A stretch of 12,381 nucleotides of DNA from Myxococcota bacterium (lineage in GTDB: Bacteria > Myxococcota > Polyangia > GCA-2747355 > JAKLHH01), in the NCBI GenBank assembly GCA_022710245.1, contig JAKLHH010000095.1, forward strand, positions 1 to 12,381. The letters are read 5' to 3'. Each line of letters opens with the position of its first letter. The first letter of the stretch is position 1. A model generated the notes under the pieces. It had not been told where the DNA came from. It made no database searches and saw nothing but the letters and a program-made list of their open reading frames with translations. Both the position numbers and the translations under genes were made by a program. Positions 1 through 6,472 of this stretch are shown piece by piece.

Positions 1-932
1 CCGAGGCCACCCGCGCCCGCGTCGAGGACCTGTTCTACAAGCTGAAGCTGCAGCAGGCCCTCAGCCTGGTCGCCGAGGAGCTGGGGCGCAGCGCCGAGGC
101 GCTGGCGCAGGCCGGACGCCTCGACCTCCTCGCGCAGCTCCACCTCTGGCAGGGCATCTGCCTCGCCAAGCGACGCGACAGCGCCGGCGCGCTGCGCGCC
201 TTCACCGCCGCCTACGCCCTCGATCAGCGGCCGCTCGACCCGATCCGCTTCCCGCCCGCGACGGTGAAGGCCCACGAGGCGGCGATGGTCGAGGTGCGCC
301 TGCTCCCCACGCTGCCGCTCGAGGTGAGCGTGAAGCCCGCCTGGGCGACCCTGCGCATCGACGGCAAGCCGGGTACGAGCAAGCTCCAGCTGCGGGCCGG
401 GCCGCACTGGATCGAGGCGAGCGCGCTGGGCCACGTCTCGCTGGTGAAGCGAGTGGAGCTCCGCGACGAGGCCGTCCGCCTTGCGCTGGCGCTCGAGGCC
501 GCGCCGGCCTCCATGACCGCGCGGCAGCTGGCAGCGCTGCAGCGGCGGGGGCCGCTCGCCCTCGAGCGTCCCGAGGTCGCCGGGGCCGCAGCGCGCGCGC
601 AGGGCGCCGCCGAGGCGCTGATCGTCGAGGAGGGCGCTGGCCGCCTGGCGATGACGCGCGTCCGCGCCGACGGCGTGGTGCTGAGACGCGCGGTGGAGCG
701 CTTCCCGGACGGCGAGGGCGGCGCGGCGGCGCAGCGCGCGCTCGCCCACCTCTTCCCGCCGGCGGTGGCGACCGACCCGGGCACCCCGCCTCCCTCCCGG
801 CCGATCTACAAGCGCTGGTGGTTCTGGACCGCGATCGGCGCGGTGGTGGTGGGCGGCGTCGTGGCCGGGGTCGTCGTCGGCACGCGGAGCGGGGGGGTGG
901 AGGATCGCTGGACGATCCGCATGGGCGACTGA
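1..932 (+). CDS. PEGA-domain protein with C-terminal membrane anchor (5' partial)
   Basis: The reading frame is open from base 3 to the TGA at 930-932, giving 309 residues without an ATG upstream, so the true start lies outside the window. The GTG at 264 is in frame but would cut into the conserved part, so I do not treat it as the start. Residues about 35-80 look like a TPR-type helical region, with a pattern of the kind LHLWQGICLAKRRDSAGALRAF. Residues about 97-165 fit a PEGA-type beta domain (SVKPAWATLRIDGKPG, then GPHWIEASALGH). A further segment (AAEALIVEEGAGRLAMTRVR) follows. A hydrophobic Gly/Val-rich helix lies at about 272-294 after KRWW, then a short tail. PEGA proteins of this kind are common in Myxococcota and are thought to act at the envelope; the actual role is unknown. 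It converges on the lipoprotein gene at 964-1437. Confidence 0.75.
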   Translation, partial: EATRARVEDLFYKLKLQQALSLVAEELGRSAEALAQAGRLDLLAQLHLWQGICLAKRRDSAGALRAFTAAYALDQRPLDPIRFPPATVKAHEAAMVEVRLLPTLPLEVSVKPAWATLRIDGKPGTSKLQLRAGPHWIEASALGHVSLVKRVELRDEAVRLALALEAAPASMTARQLAALQRRGPLALERPEVAGAAARAQGAAEALIVEEGAGRLAMTRVRADGVVLRRAVERFPDGEGGAAAQRALAHLFPPAVATDPGTPPPSRPIYKRWWFWTAIGAVVVGGVVAGVVVGTRSGGVEDRWTIRMGD

Positions 933-954
933 CCCGGATGGGCGACTGACCCGC
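921..954 (+). repeat. 17-bp tandem duplication across the stop codon
   Basis: Two adjacent copies of ATGGGCGACTGACCCGS lie at 921-937 and 938-954 and differ only at the last base. The first copy encodes the final M-G-D-stop of the PEGA protein. The second lies in the 31-bp gap before the convergent lipoprotein gene and is out of frame (17 bp offset). It looks like a recent slippage duplication. Confidence 0.9.
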
Positions 955-963
955 TGGCGGCGC

Positions 964-1437
964 TCAGAAGTCGTTGCAGATCGTCGCGGTCCCCCCGCAC
1001 CGGACTCGCATCGGGACCTTGGCCGGGAGCGCGTCGAGATCGATGGTCTCGCTGTCCAGGCAGCGGGTGTTCGCGTACGCCTCCGGCGCCGGGCAGTGGG
1101 TCACCGTGTAGGGCAGGATGAAGATGCGGAAGAAGCGTGATGGGGCTGTCTTGAGGATGTAGCCCCGCTGCCTGAAGACGGAGAGCACACCCGGCCGGTC
1201 GAACGGGATATCGACAGGCAGACACTCCTCGAGCTGCTTGACCTCGGTGAGCGTGTAGGGGTCGCGCGTGGCGTTGGCGACGCGGAGGTGCAGACTCCTG
1301 ACGCGCACGTCGGACTTCCAGCACGCGCTGCTCTCCGGCCACATCTCGATGACCACCTCATGCTCCTGGATGGTGGGCTCCGGATCGCAGGCCGCCAGCG
1401 GGCAGAGCAGCAGCAGGGGGAGAGCTCGCATGAACAT
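964..1437 (-). CDS. Small cysteine-rich lipoprotein of unknown function
   Basis: The product has 157 residues. It starts with a short hydrophobic signal and a lipobox, LAAC, with Cys17 as the likely lipidated residue, so it should be exported and anchored in a membrane. The +2 residue is Asp; in E. coli that retains lipoproteins in the inner membrane, but this rule may not hold here. The mature part has six more cysteines (39, 72, 115, 126, 147, 154), enough for three disulfides. I recognise no family. The ATG at 1437 is followed by a second ATG two codons on (1431); an in-frame TGA at 1443-1441 excludes an earlier start. A GGAGGGAG site lies at 1459-1452, about 14 bases before the first ATG, which is long. 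The gene is divergent from kinase A and convergent with the PEGA gene. Confidence 0.75.
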   Translation of the reverse strand: MFMRALPLLLLCPLAACDPEPTIQEHEVVIEMWPESSACWKSDVRVRSLHLRVANATRDPYTLTEVKQLEECLPVDIPFDRPGVLSVFRQRGYILKTAPSRFFRIFILPYTVTHCPAPEAYANTRCLDSETIDLDALPAKVPMRVRCGGTATICNDF

Positions 1438-1507
1438 GCGTCAGCAGTTTACTCCCTCCGGCGGCTGCCCGCGAGGGACTGCAGGCACTGCAGACGCGCT
1501 GGGTGCT

Positions 1508-1545
1508 CACCAGCACCGCCGCGTGGCTCCAGCGGATCGGCGGCG
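1508..1545 (-). repeat. Displaced copy of the 3' end of the methyltransferase gene
   Basis: This stretch matches 4734-4771 at 37 of 38 positions, in the same orientation; the only difference is T1524 against C4750. Read on the minus strand in the matching frame it encodes PPIRWSHAAVLV, against PPIRWSRAAVLV in the intact methyltransferase. The match ends just short of the methyltransferase stop codon, and flanking DNA shows no further clear similarity by eye. It is either a small gene remnant or a recombination scar. Confidence 0.8.
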
Positions 1546-1679
1546 GGGCACCACGGGGCGACGCTGACCCGAGGTCGTCCAGGTCGGCCGGAGCTTGCCG
1601 AGACGGCAGCAGGCGTCCATCGGCAAGTGTCCGGAACGGTGTGGCTCGAGCTCGGGGAGGCCGGGCAGGTCCGTCGTGC

Positions 1680-1708
1680 TTGTGGCGATGGCGGCCTCGG
1701 GTTATCAC
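1680..1708 (+). promoter_or_regulatory. Possible promoter of kinase A
   Basis: TTGTGG at 1680-1685 and TATCAC at 1703-1708 are separated by 17 bases. They match the sigma70 consensus at 3 of 6 and 4 of 6 positions. A transcript starting about 1715 would have a leader of roughly 30 bases with the GGGGAG site at 1732-1737. This is a weak call in such GC-rich DNA. Confidence 0.3.
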
Positions 1709-1747
1709 GGGAGAGCGGGCGCGGAGCCGGCGGGGAGTCGCCACAGC

Positions 1748-4018
1748 ATGATCCAGCTGGGCAGCGTGATCGCCGAGACCTACGTGATCACCCGCCGCAT
1801 CGGCGCCGGCGGGATGGGCGAGGTCTTCGAGGCGCGCCACGTGGTGCTGCCTCGTCGCTTCGCGGTGAAGGTGATGCGGATGGGGAGCGGCGCCGCACGC
1901 TTCCAGCAGGAGGCGATGGTCACTGCCCGCCTGGCCCACCCGAACATCGTCGAGGTGGTGGACTTCAAGGTGATCGGCGAGGACCACTGCCTGGTGATGG
2001 AGCTGCTGGAGGGCGAGACCCTCGCTGACCGCATGGCGCGGAGCCGCCTGGCGCTCGCCGAGGTGCGAACCATCCTGCGCCAGATCGCGGCCGCGCTCGG
2101 CGTGGCCCACCGGGCGGGCGTGGTGCACCGGGACCTCAAGCCGCAGAACATCTTCCTCGCCCGGCTGGCGGACGGGCGCGAGCAGGTCAAGGTCCTCGAC
2201 TTCGGCATCTCGAAGCAGCGCGGCGCCGGCCCCAAGCTGACCTCGGCCAACATGATCGTGGGCAGCCCCCACTACATGGCGCCCGAGCAGGCCACGGGGC
2301 GCAGCTCCGAGGTGGACCCGAGGACCGACGTCTTCGCGCTGGGGGTGCTCACCTACGAGATGCTGACCGGGGTGCGCGCCTTCCCCGGGAGCAGCGAGGT
2401 CGAGGTGCTGCACCATGTGATCTATGACGAGCCGCCCCGCCTCGACGCGCTCGAGCCACCCTGGCCCACGCCGGTCGCGGATGCGGTGGCCCAGGCGCTC
2501 GCCAAGCCCTCGGCCGAGCGCTTCGTGAGCGCGCAGGCGTTCCTCGCCGCCCTCGAGGCGGCGCTCGGCAGCCCGGCGGCAGGCGGCACGGCAGCGACGG
2601 GCATGGCGCTGGTCGCCGCACCGGCGGGGACCGTGGCCTCGCGTGCTCAGGGTCGAGGCCACGGTGATCCAACCCGCTCGCGCGGTGCCCCGGCGGAGCC
2701 GGGCGCGCCCACGGTCGCGACGCCCCGGCCCGAGCCGGAGGCTGCCACCGTGGCCTCGAGAGGAGCCGGCCCCACGGTCGCCGAGCCTCGCCAGCGAAGC
2801 GCGAGGGAGGCGCCGCGGACGGTGGAGACCGTCGCCGAGGGCGCGGGCCGGCCGGACGCGCCGCCGCGCCGGTGGCTGCCGTGGCTCCTCGCCGGCTCGG
2901 GGCTGCTGCTCGGCCTGGGTGTGGTGGTGGCCGCGCTGCTGCTCGTCCGTCCGTCGGCCTCGGAGCGGGCGGCCACCCGTTCGCCCGCGCCGGACCGCCC
3001 CGCCGCACGAGCTCCGGACCTCGCGCCGGTGGCCGCGAGGGTGCCGTCGCCTGCTCCCGGCCTGAAGCCGGATCTCGCGGCCGTCACCCCCGCGGCGCCG
3101 GGGCCTTCGCCGCGCGGACGCAAGCGGGTGCTCCTGACGCCTGCGCACCCGCCGCCAACGACCCCGCCGTCATCGACTCCGCCGCCCAGCACTCCGCCTG
3201 CACCAGCACCGGCACCTTCGCCTCCGAGGGCTGGTGGCTCCTGCCCCCAGCAGTGCACGGGTGGCTGCAAGGGGTCGGTCTGTCGCGTCGACTGCGCGGC
3301 GGAGGGCTCTTGCCAGAACGGCCTCGAGTGCGCGCCGGGCATGGACTGCGAGGTGACCTGCGGGGCGCGCGCCTGCGAGAAGTACCTCTACTGCAGGCAC
3401 GCGACCTCCTGCACCTTCCTCTGCAACGGGCCAGGCGCCTGCTCCGGCAGCATCGAGGGCGGCATGGGCCCCTGCAAGGTCCTGTGCACGAAGGGGGCCT
3501 GCGGCACCATCGCCTGCGGGCGCGCCTCCTCGACGGAGGTGCTCTGCGACGGGAACTCCTGCCACTCGATCGAGGGGGGCCGCGGGACCTGCAAGGTGAC
3601 CTGCCGCGGCGGCTCCTGCGTCAACGCGGTCGACTGCCGGCGCGCGGCGCGCAGCGAGATCCGCTGCGTGGGGGCCTCCTGCGCCGGCTCCGTCGAGGCT
3701 GGCGGCGTGGCCACCGTGCGCTGCCAGGGGAAGGGGTCCTGCTCGCACACGGTCAGCGTCGAGCGAGCCTCGAGCGCCCGCGTGGAGTGCCTCGGCGACG
3801 ACTCGTGCGCGCAGGCGGTCAACTGCCCGCGCGGCGGCCGCTGCACGGTGGAGTGCGCCGGCGCGCGCAGCTGTGCGAGGAACGTGCACTGCGACGGCTC
3901 CTGCGCCTGCAGCGTCAGCTGCCGCGGGCCAGGAGCGTGCCGGCTGCCCGTGATCTGTCCCGCGGCCTGCAGCCGCCGCTGCGGGCCCGGCGAGGGCTGC
4001 GATCACTGCCCGCGCTGA
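1748..4018 (+). CDS. Transmembrane Ser/Thr protein kinase A with Cys-repeat ectodomain
   Basis: The product has 756 residues. Residues 12-270 form a Hanks-type kinase with all key elements: Gly loop GAGGMGEV (19-26), Lys41, helix-C Glu55, HRDLKPQN (127-134, catalytic Asp129), DFG (151-153) and APE (178-180). It should phosphorylate Ser/Thr in the cytoplasm. Residues 271-375 are a linker with repeated TVA motifs (Thr295, 322, 334, 343, 358, 361). One membrane helix spans about 376-401. A Pro/Ala-rich spacer (402-497) leads to an outside domain, 499-756, with 44 cysteines in 258 residues, built of about 11 repeats of 19-22 residues (pattern V-x-C-x-G-x(2,3)-C). The kinase half is standard; I do not recognise the ectodomain, which I infer to be a disulfide-rich solenoid sensor. 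The ATG at 1748 follows GGGGAG by 10 bases and leaves a normal short N-terminus; in-frame ATGs at 1595 and 1688 would add unrelated sequence. Confidence 0.9.
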   Translation: MIQLGSVIAETYVITRRIGAGGMGEVFEARHVVLPRRFAVKVMRMGSGAARFQQEAMVTARLAHPNIVEVVDFKVIGEDHCLVMELLEGETLADRMARSRLALAEVRTILRQIAAALGVAHRAGVVHRDLKPQNIFLARLADGREQVKVLDFGISKQRGAGPKLTSANMIVGSPHYMAPEQATGRSSEVDPRTDVFALGVLTYEMLTGVRAFPGSSEVEVLHHVIYDEPPRLDALEPPWPTPVADAVAQALAKPSAERFVSAQAFLAALEAALGSPAAGGTAATGMALVAAPAGTVASRAQGRGHGDPTRSRGAPAEPGAPTVATPRPEPEAATVASRGAGPTVAEPRQRSAREAPRTVETVAEGAGRPDAPPRRWLPWLLAGSGLLLGLGVVVAALLLVRPSASERAATRSPAPDRPAARAPDLAPVAARVPSPAPGLKPDLAAVTPAAPGPSPRGRKRVLLTPAHPPPTTPPSSTPPPSTPPAPAPAPSPPRAGGSCPQQCTGGCKGSVCRVDCAAEGSCQNGLECAPGMDCEVTCGARACEKYLYCRHATSCTFLCNGPGACSGSIEGGMGPCKVLCTKGACGTIACGRASSTEVLCDGNSCHSIEGGRGTCKVTCRGGSCVNAVDCRRAARSEIRCVGASCAGSVEAGGVATVRCQGKGSCSHTVSVERASSARVECLGDDSCAQAVNCPRGGRCTVECAGARSCARNVHCDGSCACSVSCRGPGACRLPVICPAACSRRCGPGEGCDHCPR

Positions 4019-4152
4019 GGCGAGCTCCGGCCTCGAGCGCGTGTGCCTCGCCCATCGCTCATCCCGCTGCCCCCGCTGCCCGGAGTCTCCTTGCGTTCGC
4101 CCCTTCCTCGATGGTAAGAAGACGGCCGTTTTCAAAAATTGAGGAGGTCGCG

Positions 4153-4611
4153 ATGAGGATCGGCGTTGTCCTGATGATGGCGTTCGTGTGGCTTTGCAGC
4201 TCTTCGGCCTCGGCCCAGGAATCGGAGTTCCAGGGCAAGATGCTGAAGATCATGAACGCGAAGAAGAAGGCCTTCGATGACCGCTGTGGGGGGAAGGTGA
4301 CGATGAAGTGGGTGGGAAAGCTCGGCCACGACCCCAATAACCAAGAGACGGCCAAGAAGGGGCATGCCCTCGGGGCCCTGGTGGGCGTCGCGCTGCAGGG
4401 CGTGATGGATGCCTGCCAGAGCAATGCTCCGGTCAAGCAGGCTCTCTCCAAGGTGGCGACGGTCGAAGCGAAGAAGGGAAGCGGGACCATCGCCTGCAAG
4501 GTCGCAGGCACCACCCTCACCATCCTGGTTGACGGCGCCTTCGAGGGGAGCAACCCCGCCGGCCAGCGCGCCGCGATGGTCAAGAAGCTGAAGAAGGACC
4601 TGGACAAGTAG
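4153..4611 (+). CDS. Small secreted Lys-rich protein of unknown function
   Basis: The product has 152 residues. A typical Sec signal peptide (MRIGVVLMMAFVWLC then SSSASA) should be cut after Ala21, before Gln22. The mature protein is about 131 residues, strongly basic with about 20 lysines, and has three cysteines (45, 88, 115). The centre (GHALGALVGVALQGVMDAC) is likely an amphipathic or buried helix; the C-terminus is a basic helix. I recognise no family. The start is well supported: GAGGAGG at 4141-4147, five bases before ATG 4153. The upstream 40 bases are unusually AT-rich for this window and the gene prefers Lys where neighbours use Arg, so its composition differs from its surroundings. 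It lies 134 bp after kinase A on the same strand and converges on the methyltransferase. It could be co-transcribed with kinase A or have its own promoter. Confidence 0.8.
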   Translation: MRIGVVLMMAFVWLCSSSASAQESEFQGKMLKIMNAKKKAFDDRCGGKVTMKWVGKLGHDPNNQETAKKGHALGALVGVALQGVMDACQSNAPVKQALSKVATVEAKKGSGTIACKVAGTTLTILVDGAFEGSNPAGQRAAMVKKLKKDLDK

Positions 4612-4724
4612 CAGCCGGCCGCAGTTCCCTCGCTCCGCAGCAGCTCCACCCCGCGGATTGGTAGCAACCCGATCTCGCCTCGAACGTCATCTGGGCTCGC
4701 CGAGCTGCGCGGCGAGCAGCAGGC

Positions 4725-5282
4725 TCACGCGCGCACCAGCACCGCCGCGCGGCTCCAGCGGATCGGCGGCGCGGCGTGCACGCGCAGCCCGGCCTCCTCC
4801 GCGTCGCGCAGGCTCCCGGCGAACTCCGCCGCGCTCACGTGCCGGCGCGGCTCGACGAAGAGCAGCCGGCCTCCCGGCCGCAGCGCCCGCCGCAGCTCGT
4901 CGAAGAAGGCTGGCGCGCTCGGCAGCTCGTGGACCATGTAGAAGGCCAGCGCGAAGTCCACCGCGCCGGCGAGCTCCTCGACGCCCAGCCGCAGGGGCTG
5001 CGCCTGCAGCGTCTGCACCTGCGCCCCGACCCCGGCCGCTCGCGCGCGGCGCGCGAGCTCGAGGAGCATCCGCGGCTCCAGGTCCACCGCGACGACCTTG
5101 CCGCGCGGCCCGACGAGCCGCGCCAGCTCGAGGGTGAAGAAGCCCATCCCCGGCCCCGGCTCGAGGACGGTCATCCCCTCGGCGACGTAGGGCCGCAGGA
5201 TGCGGTTCGGGTCGTGGACCAGCCGCCTGAGGCGGCTCGCCATCAGGAAGCCGATCCAGGGGGGACAGACGTGCTCGGCCAT
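4725..5282 (-). CDS. Class I SAM-dependent methyltransferase
   Basis: The product has 185 residues, the usual size for a small single-domain enzyme of this fold. The SAM-binding motif I is VLEPGPGMGFF (39-49), the acidic residue after strand 2 is Asp67 (VVAVDLEP), and the post-I region FALAFYMVHELPSAP (110-124) precedes LRPGGRLLFVEP (134-145). It resembles the UbiE/methyltransferase-11 type; the acceptor cannot be told from sequence. The N-terminal HVCPPWIGFLMASRLRRLVHD is typical of a small uncharacterised bacterial branch. The ATG at 5282 follows GAGGAG (5296-5291) by 8 bases. Codons 171-183 are duplicated at 1545-1508. It lies 88 bp downstream of the putative lipoprotein gene 5371-6312 on the same strand, but a promoter-like element sits between them. 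Confidence 0.88.
   Translation of the reverse strand: MAEHVCPPWIGFLMASRLRRLVHDPNRILRPYVAEGMTVLEPGPGMGFFTLELARLVGPRGKVVAVDLEPRMLLELARRARAAGVGAQVQTLQAQPLRLGVEELAGAVDFALAFYMVHELPSAPAFFDELRRALRPGGRLLFVEPRRHVSAAEFAGSLRDAEEAGLRVHAAPPIRWSRAAVLVRA
4734..4771 (-). repeat. Second copy of the 38-bp dispersed repeat, inside the methyltransferase gene
   Basis: This is the intact source copy: it encodes residues 171-183 of the methyltransferase (APPIRWSRAAVLV), close to the C-terminus. It matches 1508-1545 at 37 of 38 bases in the same orientation, 3.2 kb away. Confidence 0.8.
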
Positions 5283-5310
5283 CGCGGAGGCTCCTCACCG
5301 TGGTCCGCGG

Positions 5311-5319
5311 AGCATAGCA
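5311..5319 (-). promoter_or_regulatory. Extended -10 element upstream of the methyltransferase
   Basis: Read on the minus strand, 5319-5311 is TGCTATGCT, an extended -10 (TGn followed by TATGCT, close to TATAAT). Transcription from about 5304 would give a leader of about 22 bases containing the GAGGAG site. I see no good -35, which extended -10 promoters do not always need. Confidence 0.45.
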
Positions 5320-5370
5320 CCCCTCGATCGCGGAGGCTCACGCGGCCTGGAGCAGCCTCGGGGCGGGGCT

Positions 5371-6312
5371 TCAGCGCGAGCTCGCGGGAGGCGCCTCGCG
5401 CTCATCGCCGCCGTAGCCGCCGAGGGTGAGCTCCGGGTGGCTGCGGGCGAAGCGGGCCACCGCCTCGGGGAGGAGCGCGTGCGGGGCGAGCGAGGCGGGG
5501 AGCAGCTGCGAGCCGACCAGCTCGGAGGTGGTGTACGAGCCCGCGTCGCCCTTGGTGCAGGCGTAGCAGGTGTCGGCGGTGAGCTGGTACTCGAGGCGGA
5601 GGCCGCGCGCGTCGTAGCGGGGGACGAGGCCGGTCAGGCGCAGGGCGTCGCCGAAGACCGGGCGGACCTCGTCCTCCTCGACCTCCCGCTTCACCGCCTC
5701 GCGCGCCGCCCGCTCGAGGTCGTCCCGGGCGAGCTCGCGGCGCAGGTCGACGCGGGCGCGCGCCTCGAGATCCCAGGTGAAGGTGTCGCCGGCCGTGTTG
5801 CCGTGCACGCCGCAGGCGTAGGCGTAGGTCGAGCGGTGGAGGAAGAGCAGGCTCCCCGCCGAGCCGCGGAGCTCGAGGGTGCTCGCCAGCTCGTTCGGGA
5901 GCCAGCCGTCCTCGTCCTCGGTCGTCTGCGGGCGAGGCGGATCGACCTCGATCGACGCGCCCGCGCGAGGCACCAGCAGCCCGCGGGTCTCCCAGCCCTC
6001 GCCGGGCGGCAGCTCCGGGAAGCCGACGCAGGGCACGGTCGGCACGGCGACCCGCTCCTCGCGCCAGAGGAGCTCGCCCGCCCGGGTGCGGAGGACGATG
6101 CCCGGCTCGCGGGAGCGCTCCTCGCCGCGCTCGTCCAGGAAGTAGGTCACGGCGCGCCCGCGGGCGTCGCGGGTCCAGACGGCCCAGGCGCCCGGCCGCT
6201 GCAGGCCGAGGTTGGCGACGTCGACGTCGGCCCAGAGGTCCGGACCGCAGCCGCCGCAGAAGGGAGCGAAGAGCATCAGCACGAGCAGGAGGAGGCCGAG
6301 CGTACGTTGCAT
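5371..6312 (-). CDS. Putative lipoprotein or secreted protein, function unknown
   Basis: From the ATG at 6312 the product has 313 residues and opens with MQRTLGLLLLVLMLFAPF followed by CGGCGPD. This is an export signal; Cys22 could be lipidated, although Cys rather than Leu at -3 makes the lipobox imperfect. The frame runs upstream to an ATG at 6525, but that 71-residue extension is not signal-like and overlaps the divergent DUF2721 gene start, so I reject it. The ribosome binding site is poor (only GGCGG-like). Residues 161-190 (TYAYACGVHGNTAGDTF...) recall the GGAHG motif of DUF3298/RsiV-type domains, but the likeness is weak. Other cysteines are 95, 167 and a CYAC pair at 249-252. It is divergent from the DUF2721 gene and upstream of the methyltransferase. 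Confidence 0.72.
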   Translation of the reverse strand: MQRTLGLLLLVLMLFAPFCGGCGPDLWADVDVANLGLQRPGAWAVWTRDARGRAVTYFLDERGEERSREPGIVLRTRAGELLWREERVAVPTVPCVGFPELPPGEGWETRGLLVPRAGASIEVDPPRPQTTEDEDGWLPNELASTLELRGSAGSLLFLHRSTYAYACGVHGNTAGDTFTWDLEARARVDLRRELARDDLERAAREAVKREVEEDEVRPVFGDALRLTGLVPRYDARGLRLEYQLTADTCYACTKGDAGSYTTSELVGSQLLPASLAPHALLPEAVARFARSHPELTLGGYGGDEREAPPASSR

Positions 6313-6412
6313 GACCGCCGGTGGATGCAGCCACCGTGCCGACCCCGAAGGGGGCGGAACCCCGGGCGCCTGCGCGTGGCGTCTCCCGGCACCCACGGCA
6401 GTGTGGAGCGGG

Positions 6413-6428
6413 GGACACGGCCGTGTCC
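6413..6428. promoter_or_regulatory. Perfect 16-bp palindrome between divergent genes
   Basis: GGACACGGCCGTGTCC is identical to its reverse complement. It ends 8 bases before the proposed -35 of the DUF2721 gene, and a second GTCC/GGAC pair (GTCCGGGGAC, 6432-6441) overlaps that -35. The position suits an operator for the DUF2721 gene, for the divergent putative lipoprotein gene, or for both. No regulator is identified. Confidence 0.45.
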
Positions 6429-6436
6429 GGGGTCCG

Positions 6437-6465
6437 GGGACAGCCACCTCCGGCTGCGCTATGGT
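6437..6465 (+). promoter_or_regulatory. Promoter of the DUF2721 gene, possibly giving a leaderless mRNA
   Basis: GGGACA (6437-6442, 4 of 6 to TTGACA) and TATGGT (6460-6465) are spaced by 17 bases. The ATG at 6473 lies 7 bases beyond the -10, where transcription would be expected to begin, and no Shine-Dalgarno site is seen. Confidence 0.5.
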
Positions 6466-6472
6466 AACCAGC

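Larger units (their letters stand above)
1438..1747. other. 310-bp divergent intergenic region
   Basis: No convincing gene lies between the lipoprotein (-) and kinase A (+). It contains the ribosome binding sites of both, a PstI-type inverted repeat CTGCAGGCACTGCAG at 1479-1493 (two CTGCAG sites with a 3-bp spacer), and the 38-bp methyltransferase-tail repeat at 1508-1545. Open frames across it continue into the kinase frame but have no kinase-like or other recognisable content. Confidence 0.6.

Noticed and set aside
1595..1747. Longer N-terminus of kinase A from ATG 1595 or ATG 1688
   Set aside because: The extension has no kinase or signal character, and ATG 1748 has a GGGGAG site at 10 bases and gives the usual kinase N-terminus.
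1358..3148. 596-residue open frame on the minus strand over kinase A
   Set aside because: It is antisense to a clear kinase, has Arg/His/Pro-rich low-complexity content and no domain. Only the PPIRWSHAAVLV stretch in it has meaning, as part of the dispersed repeat.
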